DNA from: Nematostella vectensis
Taxonomy: Eukaryota; Cnidaria; Anthozoa; Actiniaria; Edwardsiidae
Assembly: GCF_932526225.1 (NCBI RefSeq)
Contig: NC_064041.1
Span: forward strand, 15,036,951-15,100,950
Direction of reading: 5' to 3'
Length of the DNA stretch: 64,000 nucleotides
Positions 1 through 27,551 of this stretch are shown one piece after another; position 1 is the stretch's first letter; each line of letters opens with the position of its first letter. The notes under the pieces were generated by a model. The model was not told the origin of the DNA. It saw only the letters and a list, made by a program, of their open reading frames with translations, and did no database searches. A program made the translations under genes and the position numbers.

Positions 1-295
1 AGTCGTTGGCAAACGTCGGGGAACTTGTCCACGATAGTCGTAGATTACTCGCGCCCTAGAGATCCATCATCGTGCAGTCGTCGTCATACTTCGGGGAACT
101 TGTCCACGATAGTCGTAGATCACTCGCGCCCTGGAAAACCATAATCGTGCAGTCGTCGGGGAACTTGTCCACGATAGTCGTAGATCACTCGCGCCCTGGA
201 GAGCCATCATCGTGCAGTCGTCGGGGAACTTGTCCACGATAGTCGTAGATCACTCGCGCCCTGGAGAGCCATCATCGTGCAGTCGTCGACAAACG
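1..295. repeat. 65-bp tandem repeat, about 4.5 copies
   Basis: Four to five direct copies of a unit of about 60-65 bp are visible. The units share the words ggggaacttgtccacgatag and cactcgcgccctgg. The array runs off the left edge of the window, so its full length is unknown. No gene is associated with it. Confidence 0.9.
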
Positions 296-689
296 AGAAA
301 ATTAGAGTTTTGCTAATCTAATCTAGTTAATATAAAAAAACGAGGTCAAACAAGTAAAAAAAATGATAATTTTATTGAAATAATTAATACTGTAGAATGG
401 AAGCATTGACAAATTGACGGCTTATTACAGATCAAAGGAAAACCCAGAATAGACTGATCAACCCTTTATAAAGAGGGTAAGACAACACTTTTCGGACCAA
501 TATCCATTTCGGTGCATAAACCAGCACTCGTCAAACCGACCATGGCATTATGAATTAAAATAACCATCTCATTGCACTGAAAAAAAAAAAAAAAACATTA
601 ATTATCTAGAGACTTCTTGAGAATCCCTGGTGAGCTTTAAATTGTACGGCTAAGAATGTACGGCGTGTCGCATTCTGGAAGCATGTAAA

Positions 690-1085
690 TGGTCATTCTT
701 TTGTGATAGCCTGCAGACCAGAGGCTATACCCAACCGAACACCCAGTATTTTGAGGCCTTCTACAGCTCTACGATCGGCAATTACGAGCGGCGGACATCC
801 TCGAACCGCCGAACATACGAAGGGACAACGGAACAATGCCGAGTGGCAGAGATTATCGCATCGCTGAACACAAAGGGTGTCTAGGGCGGTACGAGAATCT
901 CTGACACTCGGCATTGTTCTGTCGGGTGTTCAGTCAAGCGGGAATTCCCGTCACTCGGCATTATTCCGTCATGTATTCGGGTTAGCGAGAATCTCCGTCA
1001 CTCGGCATCATTTCGTCAGGTTTTTGGGTTAGCGAGAATCTCTGTCACTCAGCATTATTTCGAGAATCTCCGCCACCTGTCAATT
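690..1085. repeat. Degenerate ~55-bp repeat region
   Basis: The words gagaatctc, gtcactcggcat and ttccgtca recur at roughly 50-60 bp spacing between about 890 and 1080, with decayed copies upstream. The short reading frames here do not resemble any protein I know. I read this as non-coding repeat. Confidence 0.6.
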
Positions 1086-1261
1086 TACACCCATATTGAC
1101 CGTAAAAACCTTAAAACGTCAGCGGCTGATAAAAAGTTTTATTCGTTTTTCTGTGTCACTCAAGACCAGATGAGGCAAGAGACAGAGAAAGCTCTGCTTA
1201 GAAAACTATTTTTTTTTAGAATGACTTATTATAACTTAAAGTCTTAGGCTAAGTTCATACG

Positions 1262-1361
1262 TCGTATTATTCATGAGCCGTATTCAATGCAAATTAATCA
1301 AGACCATTTTCCATCTTCATTCACATGCATTTGCATTCAATACGGTTCATAAATAATACGA
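1262..1361. repeat. Fold-back element with 33-bp arms
   Basis: The arms at 1262-1294 and 1329-1361 are inverted copies of each other, matching at about 30 of 33 positions. They are separated by a 34-bp loop. A transcript or single strand here would form a long hairpin. The element is short, non-coding and probably a miniature fold-back transposon. Confidence 0.75.
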
Positions 1362-1577
1362 AACACCATCCAATCAACTAAGAGTGCAAATAAGTATTTA
1401 ATAAATCATAGCGATATTCATGACGGCAAAATCTTTTTCTATAATTTTCGCGTTTTTTTCATTCACTGATTGAAAAATAAAATTGTGTCTATATTTAGAA
1501 TCACGTGTTAAAGCAATTCATAATTCACGAAATAGGAAGAAGAAACCCAACAAGATCGTACTTCATTCCTTTTGCTA

Positions 1578-1901
1578 AAGAGCCACTGTTAGCCGCCATT
1601 TTGTCATCCTAGCAAAGTCGCAAGTGTGGAAAAGCATCCATTTTGTCATCCTAGCAAAGTCGCAAGTGTGGAAAAGCATCCATTTTGTCATCCTAGCAAA
1701 GTCGCAAGTGTGGAAAAGCATCCATTTCCATCGGCTGCATAAGGAAAAATGTCGCGTTATTTTCGATTAAATTAAGTAAATATATCATAAAATTTTTATT
1801 TTTGATTGTTACTTGGGGATTTCTTCTCATAATTTGTCGTCCAATATTGGTCCAATATTGGGTTGAAAACAATAACAAAGCCGTGGCTAACAAGGGCTCT
1901 T
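1578..1901. mobile_element. TA-flanked MITE with ~17-bp TIRs
   Basis: The left end AAGAGCCACTGTTAGCC is matched by the inverted right end (AAGAGCCCTTGTTAGCC), and both ends are flanked by TA. That is the target-site duplication expected of Tc1/mariner-type elements. Inside, a unit of about 45 bp containing tcctagcaaagtcgcaagtg occurs three times in tandem. Related copies lie near 29695-29900 and 60740-60955, so this is a dispersed family. There is no transposase. Confidence 0.7.
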
Positions 1902-2454
1902 TAAGTTAAGATCTCAGGGCCGTACCTAGAATACTTCAAAAGCGGAACAAGCTTCGACCATCTTGTCATTTGACTAGATGAAGGCAAAGCGGTAACGCGT
2001 TACCTACGTTATAATCTCACGAATCTAGGTTTTGGAACAGTTGTGCGAATTATGTATGTCCTAAGTAAGGCCCTGCCTGTACTAGCGAATCAACTATGGC
2101 CTGCTCAGGCATTTAATCGGTGTTTTTCGCGCAAATTAAGCGATATGCGTGGAGTTGCGATTGCCATCTTTTTTTGCTCCGCCATTTTGTAATGTCTGAC
2201 GTCCCCAGGCCACCGAGTAAACGCCTGCATTCGGCCAAACCAGGTCAAAATAGTCTTGTATATTAAGAAATATATACTTTTCGTGACTAAAGTCAGCAGT
2301 ATTTCTTTTCGCCGTTCCTCGCGCGACCCGGTAAGGGAACAACTCCATCGTTTTGAAGCGAGACAATAACTGAGCGAGCACTGCTGGGGTGCGTTTAACA
2401 ATTTTTAAGATGCCGCTAGCGATGCGCGGTGAATGTTCACTTCGCTTCATCATG
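1902..2454. other. Intergenic, no recognisable gene
   Basis: The stretch between the MITE and the CRE-like array contains two overlapping minus-strand frames of about 100 codons. I do not recognise either product and see no splice-consistent neighbour. I find no supported gene here. Confidence 0.5.
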
Positions 2455-2705
2455 ACGTCTAGGCGATACCATTATGACGTCATAGGAGATATTATTATGT
2501 CATAGGCGATATCATCATGACGTCATCGGCAATATCATTATGACGTCATCAGCGATATCATCATGACGCCATCGGCGATATCATTATGACGTCATCAGCG
2601 ATATCATCATGACGTCATCAGCGATACCATCATGACGTCATCGGCGATATCATCATGACGTCATCGGCAATATTATCATGACGTCATCGTCGATATTATA
2701 AATCT
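2455..2705. repeat. 23-bp tandem array with TGACGTCA in most units
   Basis: About eleven units of some 23 bp alternate gatatcatcatgacgtcatc with close variants. Most contain the perfect palindrome TGACGTCA, the consensus full CRE bound by CREB/ATF bZIP dimers. Further single TGACGTCA words lie near 2757, 2896, 2927 and 2942. The array sits just downstream of the PI4KB stop codon. Whether it is regulatory or only a satellite cannot be told from sequence. Confidence 0.85.
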
Positions 2706-2995
2706 TCGGCAATATCAAGACAGAATGTGACTTCATCAATAGAGCCTTCAACGGATGACGTCATCATGGAATGCTTTTCGTAAGGTACTGTATCCCGTCT
2801 CAAACGTGGCCTTAGGTTTGTCATGGGATATTAACGCTACATGTGTCATGTGATGCCATAATGAGGCACATCTCAAACTACGAACTGTGGTTCGTGACGT
2901 CATCATAGTTCCTGGCCTTGGGTAGTGACGTCATCAGATAGTGACGTCACGATAAGAAGTGATGCCATCAAGTTCATCCAGTGAAATAAGGAAGT

Positions 2996-3078
2996 CATAA
3001 GATGACATTTGTGAGGTACTGGAATCCATCGTAGAGTTTGGCGGTTTTAAGAGAGAAAAAGCTTGTCTCCACCATGGA

Positions 3079-3081
<3 letters not shown>
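2996..3081 (-). repeat. Duplicated 3' end of the PI4KB coding exon
   Basis: About 75-80 bp of the terminal PI4KB exon (the last codons including the stop) recurs directly downstream with a few changes. The words gtgaggtactggaatccatc and gcttgtctccacc appear twice about 80 bp apart. The downstream copy lies after the in-frame stop and should be 3' UTR. Confidence 0.8.
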
Positions 3082-18204
<15,123 letters not shown>

Positions 18205-20071
18205 CCCTTTAAAACAAAGGTATTTTTTGTTTGCAAAATTAACGCTTTAGCTGTTTATAAAAACCCTCAACGGTTGTTCAGATTTCTTTGGGAGATGCTC
18301 GAAGCACCGCTACCACAAAAAATGTCGAAAACGATGCATCAAGAAATCTTCAAGGGCTTGTACAATCTTCGTATCAAATTTCAACCAATATTTGATACGA
18401 TATACAAACAAAAAGCTGAAATGAGAAAAGCAAACACACCAGTCCTTGATAAGATGTAAAAAATCTGTAAATAGGTACAGTTTTGTGGGAGGATTTCGCG
18501 TATTTCTATCCCAGCTTGGCTTGGATCTCGAATCAAAACACTGTGACAGTAGAATGCTGAAAAAAGGTTCAAACCGCGCCGCTTAAAATCAGTTTTGTTT
18601 GTAATCCATACATAGAACCATCGTCAAATGCTCAATATGTTATCCTCTGGTACCTATGGTGTAACCTCACGGCTTGATGACTTGAAGACGGCAACAATTT
18701 CGACCCAAATTGACAAGGTAGTTAAAGGTGTACACGGTTCATTGAAGCACGGTTTGAGTTCAGGAAGTATATCCGTTTTCTCCCCTATTTTAGCACGGAT
18801 TTTCTACAATCATTCACAAAGGTTGTTTGATCACGACTTCAAGCGTTCCGTGCTTTGTCGCATAGCGTTGGATTCAGGTCCAATGGTTGGGTTGCTGTTG
18901 AGAAATCGGTATTTTCTTAGCCATGTCACGGTCTTCAAACCCACAGCCGATCGATTGCATCTGCCAAGACAAGCCCCATCATGCACAGCGGCACGCGAAA
19001 AACAATCATGCAATGCGCGCTCGTGTCTGAGAAAGAACGGCGGAAACGGAAACAAGCAAAGTTCACTTTGACGTCCCAAAGAACAACAGCCACTTTTTTC
19101 TGGGAAGCATGCCACTACCTCCCTGCTAGTCTCTACCCTATAACAAATTTTCTGTTTGAACAAAACAAAACACATGGAAAGACCTCTTAACTTGAATGTG
19201 CTTTGGCGTGAGATTCTTATCCCAAAACCTGGCGTTTACCTGGTGTTTTTATCTTTGATTTTGAGCAAAAATGGAAAAATCCAAGATGGCGGCTACGAAT
19301 CGCTCGAGGCCGGTTTTTCGCTATAAAAACACCGGGTAAACGCCTGAATTGCAGGCTAAAAACCAGTTCTCCCTATGTTCCTTGCCACGTTACGGATTGG
19401 GTCAGGTGTCCATCCAACAGAGCTCATCCAGCGAATAAAATAGATTTACCAATCACCAGAGGCCAATCACAAAGTCGAAATAACAGTAATCATTGTCTTC
19501 CGACCAATCAAGACAGTCCAGGTAAAACTTCTGACGATGTGACGCAATCGCTTATGCGTGATCACGTGTGGGGTTGACAGCCGAGGGAAGGCCACTCGCC
19601 AGTCGGGTCTTTCGATCGCTTCTCGAAGCTTGCGTTTTGCTGTGTAGCTGAAATGCTTTGCAGTTGTCAAACGCACAGTAGGTCCTTGCGACTTGCTAAA
19701 CACTTTGGTACTTTGAATAACTAACATGGTTTTACTTACTGCTTTTTCCGCAGTTTTTTAACGGTAAACCATTGAACCACGTGTAGCTCGCACGGCGGCC
19801 AAACTCACAGTCACGTCCTTACAGTTTCAGGTTAGTTTTGTAATGCAAAACACATATAAGATGTATTTATTGAATAATTTAAACCATTACAGCTTAAAAC
19901 ACATATTCCAAATTATATTGGATTAGCATGAGGTTTTATTTTTTAACCTTCAAAAAATTAGTCTGTTGCCGCGACGCGTTGTCTCGTTTAGTTTACCTCG
20001 CAAAATTCTAAATCTCATGGAAGTTGTGTGTTTTTTTGTAGCAATCTCGTTTTTTAGAAAACATCATCGAA
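18205..20071. promoter_or_regulatory. Divergent intergenic region between PI4KB and the Kelch gene
   Basis: The two start codons face away from each other, 1.87 kb apart, so both promoters should lie here. A possible 5' UTR intron of the Kelch gene runs from a donor near 19839 (TTTCAG|gttagt) to an acceptor near 20041 (tttttttgtag). No reading frame in the interval resembles a known protein. The only other structure seen is a TIR element at 19229-19346. Confidence 0.5.
19229..19346. mobile_element. 118-bp TIR element
   Basis: The left end CTGGCGTTTACCTGGTGTTT and the inverted right end CAGGCGTTTACCCGGTGTTT match at 18 of 20 bases and continue with tttat. The element is non-coding and of unknown superfamily. 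It lies in the PI4KB/Kelch promoter interval. Confidence 0.65.
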
Positions 20072-23000
20072 ATGGAGATGCCATCTATCGTTCAAAGCCA
20101 ATCCCGGTTGACTTTTTCTCGAGAAAACCACGAAAAAAGATTACTCGAGTTGTTGAATGAGCAGCGAAAAGCGACCAAATTCTGTGATGTTTTGCTCGAA
20201 GTGGGCGACTCGGAAATAGCAGCACATCGGGCCATCCTTTCAGCATCAATCCCAGTCCTTTCTGAACGGTTAAGCGACCGAAAGGAAGGTCTCAAGATCA
20301 AGCTAGAAGGACTACAGCATAATGCGGTGAAAGCGATCGTGGACTACCTGTACACTTCTTGCCTAGATGTCCCCGCGGACTCGGTCCTGAATGTTTACCT
20401 CGCGGCCCGTTCCTTAGGAATGAACGAACTCGTCAGCGACCTCGAAGATTTCATCAGGAAAGAAATCCTCCCAACAGAGTGGCTGGCTATCCGAGTCTTT
20501 GCTGTACGTAACGACGTTCAAGAGCTTTTGGCCATGGTAGAAGAATTTATTGCCAATAATATCGAGGAAATCTTCCAAAAGCAAGCGTTTTTGAAACTCC
20601 CCCGCTTACAAGTTGAGCTAACTGCACGACACAGCGAAGATAGTCCAAGCATGGAGCCCGGATCACTCTGTCAACTCGCCGTCCATTGGGTCTATTCCCA
20701 GCTAAAGGTACCTTATTTTCTCACTTAAACTATTGTAACTCGTATATTAGTACTTTAAGTCTCTATCACATAAATGTTTATTCCAAAAGCACTAAGCGAC
20801 ATCAATTTTTTAGGACGCGCTAAAAATCGCCTGCCGGCTTTTCAGATAGCTTCTACCCCATCGTCCAAGTCGTAAAAAGCCTTAACCAATGTACGTACTA
20901 CCTGATGATAACTGGGTCAAAGGTTTGACATCGCGTTTGCAAGGTTCTCGTTTCCCTAACCTCCATAGCCACCAAGAAAATGCCTGCCGCGAAGCACGAT
21001 TTTTTTTTTTTTTTTTGGCGGGTAAAGCTTTTGAATTGAATATTCATAAATCATGTTACAGACATGTGATTCGAGGACGCTGTTTCCAATTAATTTATAT
21101 TCCGTTACGGATCTTTTTTTGGGACTTCACTTATCGCATCTTTTTTACAATCCTTGAAACAGACGCGTGCGTGTGTAGATAAAATAGCGCGAATTTCCTT
21201 TTTTATAAACATTAGAAATGTGGGATTCGATATGTATTCTGCCGTTCTTAAGAGGGCAGAAGTGCACTGTTAAGTCGATATCAATTCCGTCTACGGGAGT
21301 TTTCCAATTCATGTGTGTAATATGTATATATTAGGCAGTGGTATAAATTTTTTTATATTTTATGGACTTTTTGTTAATTGGATTGATCTCAAGCTGTGAC
21401 CCATTTCAACACTTAAATGGTTTTTCTCTTACAAGTTGGCCCCGGTGAATTATTAGATAAGTTTTCTGCTACAATTTTTTAGCTCTCGAGATTGTATATA
21501 TATAAAAAATCGACCCCATTTTACTAATTTTATTTGGACTTGCCAACAGAACATTAGCTATCTAAACTGCCCACAAGACAACTCCCAATTGAGGGTTTTA
21601 AGTTTTTTTATCATTCCCAAACAAACCCTCAATAAACAAATGCAACTGGTTTGCCTTAATTATTTAAATAAAACAAGAAACAAATTGTAGAAGCATTGGA
21701 AATAGATCATTTATATGACAGACCACACGACCATGTTTTTGTTGCTAGCCATGTACTTTTGGGTCATGGGCCTGAGGGATGCTACTTAGCACTTGGAAAG
21801 CTTGTTGTGGGCAGATAACACTCAGGGAGATGTTACACTTGTGTGATTTTGAGTAAAAACAGACAAGCACCTAGTTTATTGTGCAGTTAGAAGCACTATC
21901 TCATAATTATGACAAAGAACATTTCTTTTCCCAATACACATCAATGATCAGGGTTCAAAATAGTGTCCAGCTTTTTTTTTTTTTGCTGGCTTTTTTTCTG
22001 TATCCCCTTCCCATATTTTTAGTTTGCAGGCTTTTTTATTCCCACAAATATCCACAATGTGGCAAAATCTAGCAGATTAAATTTTTTTTAACCCTGATGA
22101 TGACTGACAGGACTATTTTTGTAACATTGTTTTGACTTGGAAGGTTCCAGTTTAGAAAAGCGTACAAAGGTTGTCATAAACAAATGTATCCAGTCACCCC
22201 AAAATACCCTCATTGTAATCAGTCTGTTTGGAACATCTCTCACTATATTGCTTTTTTTATTGTATAGCTCTTGTGCTAATAGTCTTTATTTCAAGACCTT
22301 GATACATGCATATTTTCATCTGCTCTTTACTACAGCAAAACCAGACCAGTGTTTTATTTTCTTTAAGTTTTTGTGCTTATATGACTATAGTTTTACTATG
22401 ACTATAGTTTTACGTAGTTCCAACTTGACTGGGGAAATATCTACTAGAAGACAGTGCTTTAGGTTTTCTTTTTTTATTTTGACATTAATGAGATATTTGG
22501 TATCACAAACATCTTTTTCTCAAGGGGGCTTGCATGTTTAAGGGTCTTTAAAGGCTCTCCATATTTTTATTATAAATTTTAGTTATGTGCAATTTCTCTG
22601 TTGAATCAATTATTAGGACTGTGTTTGGTACATGGATTGAAACAATCACATTTTAACTCTGTGACGTATTTGAAGAATGTTCTTGCTATATCCATAAAGA
22701 AGACAATTTATTTTTTCAATTCATGTACTTGGTTTGTGTGGGTACTGACTGTGTTTCCAACTGTTTATGACTATGAGTATTGTCAAACCATAGCTGGATT
22801 TCCATGATTACTTGTAGACAATCCAAATCTGCTTGCCAAACTGTTTTGTTTTTAGTGAAAAAAACATTTTTCTACAGTATATGATTTGTTGCTGAAGAAG
22901 TTGTTTTTATATTTAGGCCTTCTTGATTTAGACAGCTTGATAATGTATTAAACTACTGCAAGGCAGCCAAATGACTCCAGTATTTTCAGTATTGTTTGCA

Positions 23001-26000
23001 GAAAAAATGTAAAATTTAGATCAAGACTTATTTTTGATGATGTCCAAATACTTTTTTTCGCAGGCTCTTCAATTAAGTTACAAAATAAAATAGGCTTTTT
23101 GCAGGTGAAATGCCTGAATGATAACTATTTTATTGTATGACATGGAATTATTTTTTTTTTTTTTTCATTTTGTATGCCTGATCTCTGATTCTAGATCTAT
23201 TGTATATTTGCTCAATTCTTGTTGGGAGAAATTGGTCTCAGTGACAGGAATACTAAATTTCAGGAATTTCAAAGTAGCAATGAAAGTAAATAAAGAAAAG
23301 ATTATAGATCATAGAAGTATTTTCTACTGTAATGCTGCTTTGTTTTTAATTGGATTCCTTATAAATATTGATACAATTCAAAACTAGAAATATGAATAAT
23401 TGTCATTCTCTCTTAGGTTTAGCTTGTATTTGAAAGAAGATAGGAGTTTGACATTTAGGTTAGATTATCTATTTTTCTTTACTCTGATCAATCATCACTT
23501 GGTAAGTTAGTCTAACAGCAGCTTTTCTTGAGCCTTGGTCTTGGATTTAGTTATCCCATTGATCCCTAGGGGCTTAAACACAAATATAACACAAGCCCAC
23601 ATTGGTTAGACTTCAATAATTTTCCTTAGCAGATATATTACTTTTTTATTTCTGTGAATATCAACTTTTAATATATTTCCAAAGAATTTGGTAAATCAGT
23701 AGAGTGTTTGCCTAAGGGTAAAATTGTAAAATAAAATCATGGTTTCTAGATTATTTTTGATCAGAGGCAAAGTTGTGCTTCTTTACAAGCATGAAAACAC
23801 CAATAAACCATATTTGTTTGACGTTTTCCTTTCTCAATTTGGCATTCTTTTATGTGTTGCATGAGGGTTTTAATCCTTTGAACAATTCTGCCATATTTTT
23901 TTGTTTACCAAGAGATGTAGTCTGTTTTTTTTTTTGCCCCAAATCAAGTTAAGCCACATTAAATCTCTTTTTAGATTGATTAAATGATAAGCTTTCAGCT
24001 ATGTGTCAGCATTAAAGTCAAAGGGTTATAGAAACTATATGAACTTCCAAAATGACTTTCATGTTTACCTGGTTTTTTGAGATAGTCGTTTAGTATTCAG
24101 ACCATGTTTTGAGGCTTACAGATATTCAGTTCTACAGGTTGATTTAAATCACATACCCTGTTCTTCTTCCAAGCTATTTTCTGGCATTGTCTTGTTATCT
24201 TTGATCAGGTGTTGTCGCTATGTTTGGACATTATAAAAGTGTTATGTTTGTCATAATATTCTGTTCTTGATCACTCAAAATATATCCATGTACAATATAT
24301 AAATTTGTTACTGTTTAAAAAAAGAAAACAAATTTAGTTCTGGTTAAAGGTAAAAATTAAAGTTTTTTATTCAAATGACCAACAAATCTGTAAAAAAACA
24401 TGTCAAATATTTCTTCGTGCAAATATGTAATTCTATGAAATTGTATACACAACAAGAAACAAGAATAGGACATTTTGCACTGTTTTTTTCAAACACAAAT
24501 GACTAAATACATTTTACTCTACCTTCTTTCATTTTACGTCCTTGTGCAGGCATATCTGAGCCCCCCCTCTGCTACAAACTAAACACGAATGCTAAATTTC
24601 TTGAAGATAACGTAAAGCCATCTAAACCATTCTTTTGTATGAGGATTGAACATGTAAATTCTTGCAGTCATTTCTGAGCAAAATTGCTAAATTTCTATTC
24701 CTGTGACTCATTTCTTTATATGGTTGTTTGCATATATCCACTCATGAGATGCAGGCATTTCTGAGCTCTTTCTATAGATAACACGTAAATAGCTAATTTT
24801 CTAGGAGATACATATAGCCTCTAAACTGTTCTTTCAAATAATGGGTTGGTTACTTCAACTCCTGCAGTCATCTCCGCGCCCCCTTGGCTATAAACAAATA
24901 AAATAAAAACAACCAAACCATTCATCTTTTCTTTTATAAGATAGCTGCCATCTAAGCACTTAGTGGCAGATGTGCTCATGTTTTAAATTGTACCCAGTCA
25001 GTTTTTGTAGTGTTAGATTTAGTGAACATATAATATAACATATTACTCAAACAATGAATATACCTAGAAAGAACTAAAAAATAATATGTAAATAGCTAAT
25101 GTATATACCCATTTCACAAAAGGTTGTAAGTGCGAATGGTAAATGGCTTATGGTTACTAATTATTTGTAAAATTAAAGGTGTTAAATAAAGTCTAGCAAT
25201 GTCAGAGCCAAGCATTGGTAACCTTTAATGGATTTGTCCATATTCTTGGAGACGCATGGTTACTTTCGGTCTTAGAACTGCCATTCGCCAATCGCCATTT
25301 GCACTGACACCCTTTATAGACATAGATGTATGTTGAAGGTCTTGATAATGTTGGGGCTATGTATCATCAGTTCTGAAGGTTTTCTGTTTAGGATGACGAC
25401 GAAGCCACCACGAGTGCTCTTCTAGAGCACACTCACATAATGTACCTGACGGACGAAGGAAAGCTGAAGGAGTGCACTCTTGAAGATCTGGACACCAACA
25501 CTTACAAGTTTATTGCCACAGACGCACAAGCCAAGAATATACGGCACAACTCGATGGAACAACTGACCAAAGCTGATGTTAAAGGTACAAAGCATGAGTG
25601 TGCGTTATAATCGATTGTTCATAGCAGCAGTGAACACTTGTAATTAAAGACTGTTAAATAAGAGTTTTCTGAGTGTTTTAGAGTAGATTTATACAAAATA
25701 ACAACAAAATACATATTACCACAATGGTCCATTCAATTACAAGTTAAAATTGGAGAAATGTTTGCTTGTGAGAATTTGCAAAATAAGTAAAACAAGAATT
25801 AGAAATTGTAAGCATAAATGTTTGGTAAAAAATGTGTTCCAGTTTGATTCTCAGTGTCATTGTTGTAACTTTTCCATTATTTTATCAGAAAACCTTCACA
25901 GCGATGATGAAGGGGTCTTCATCATTGAAAGCAACAACAACAAGAGAAGGAAGGCGACTCCCAGAGAGTCTATGTTCCGAGTCATTGCAGCTTTCCAGAG

Positions 26001-27551
26001 CTCAGAGTGTGACGTGTTTGGGTTTGGCATAATCGACAGCAGGCTGGCAGCAATCTCCATACACCAGCAGCTCCAGATGTCATGCCATGATTCTGTGTCC
26101 AGCGAGTCGTCTGGTTATGATGAATGGTCCTTGGTTGCCTCAATGAGCCGAGGTTAGCGCCCTTCCCTCAGGCAGGCGTGTGCCATGGCACCCTTCCCTC
26201 AGGCAGGCGTGTGCCATGGCGCCCTTCCCTCAGGCAGGCGTGTGCCATGGCGCCCTTCCCTCAGGCAGGCGTGTGCCATGGCGCCCTTCCCTCAGGCAGG
26301 CGTGTGCCATGGCGCCCTTCCCTCAGGCAGGCGTGTGCCATGGCGCCCTTCCCTCAGGCAGGCGTGTGCCTTGGCCACCTGTTTGGTACCTATGCATGAC
26401 TGTGCAACCCTCAGCAAATCCTAGATACACACCTCTGATATTGATCGTTTTTTCATCTGAACATTTTTTAAATTGGATACTTTCAATGTTCCCAGTAAAA
26501 CTCTGAACTGAAATATGCATGGATTTGTTCAACTACACATCCTGCTGGTGCCAGAACAAGTTTCAACATCTAAATTCTCACTGATTCATTATTTCCCTCA
26601 CATTTTAGTTTAACGCATCCTGCCTGAGATTAGAGATCAAGAAAAATGAGATCCCAAAACACCCTTAACATTATCAATCATTGAGATAAATAATTTTCTA
26701 CAGGTCGCTGTAGTGTTGGCGCAGCTGAAGTGAATGGCAAGCTCTATGCAGTAGGAGGGTACGATCGTGGCCAGTGCCTTGAGACAGTTGCATACTATGA
26801 CATCCAGACCAACGAGTGGATGCCTGTTACCAGCCTGCGCAGGCGTCGTGGCCGGCTCCAGGTGGCTATTCTAGGTGGCAAGATGTATGCTGTGGGTGGT
26901 TCAGATGGACATTCTGAGCTCAACTCCTGCGAGTGTTATGATGAGGCAAGTGATAGCTGGCACATTGTGGCTCCAATGAACTACTGTCGCAGCAACTTTG
27001 GGATGGCGACCATCAACAACCGCATCTACGTAGTTGGCGGCTACCAGGGTTCTCACAATCTGAAAACAGCAGAAGTGTACAACCCTGATTCCAACAAGTG
27101 GGTCATGGTAACGCCCATGAGCAGTGGGCGTGACAATCTAAGTGCTGTAGCCCTTGATGGAAAGATGTATGTGCTCGGCGGGTATAATGGTTGGGCTTAC
27201 TTCAACACGGTTGAATGCTACACCCCTGAAACTGACAGCTGGAGCTTTGTCACTCCAATGAAATTTGCTCGTCGTGGTGCCGGCGCAGCTGCAGTGGGCG
27301 GGTACCTCTATGTGATTGGCGGGTATGATGGGACCTCCTTCCTGACCTCGTGTGAGCGATATGACCCATCAACCAATGAGTGGACTACCATTGCTGAGAT
27401 GAACACCCCTCGCCATAACGTGGGTGTGGCGGTGGTGAATGGACTGATCTTTGCTGTGGGAGGATTCAACGGCTCTGCTTTCCTGAAAACCATGGAATAC
27501 TATGATCCAAAGACCAATAAGTGGAGCTCCTTTGTGAGCTCCTTCACATAG
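20072..27551 (+). CDS. IVNS1ABP: BTB-BACK-Kelch protein, IVNS1ABP-like, 4 coding exons
   Basis: Exons are 20072-20707, 25392-25584, 25889-26152 and 26704-27551; phases agree and give 646 residues, close to human IVNS1ABP (NS1-binding protein). Exon 1 encodes a BTB domain (CDVLLEVGDSEIAAHRAILS, about residues 36-140) and the BACK region with the family-like [11 protein letters not shown]. Exons 2-3 encode a charged linker. Exon 4 encodes six Kelch blades with repeated GG, Y and W signatures such as GKLYAVGGYDRGQCLETV, GRLQVAILGGKMYAVGGSDG and RRGAGAAAVGGYLYVIGGYD. The family acts as a Cul3-type adaptor and actin- or RNA-processing-linked scaffold; role here is inferred by orthology. Another KLHL paralogue is the alternative. 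The start at 20072 has a second Met two codons on. Confidence 0.88.
20708..25391 (+). other. Intron 1 of the Kelch gene, nothing recognised
   Basis: This 4.7-kb AT-rich intron has homopolymer T runs and scattered short frames. I see no repeat array, RNA gene or transposon ends that I can support. Confidence 0.6.
26158..26372 (+). repeat. 31-bp minisatellite, ~7 copies
   Basis: Near-identical units contain gcgcccttccctcaggcagg and cgtgtgccatg. The array begins about 6 bp after the exon 3 donor of the Kelch gene. Each unit contains CCCTTCCCTCAG followed by G, which looks like a short 3' splice site on the gene strand. Frames of 79-108 codons across it are artefacts. Confidence 0.95.
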
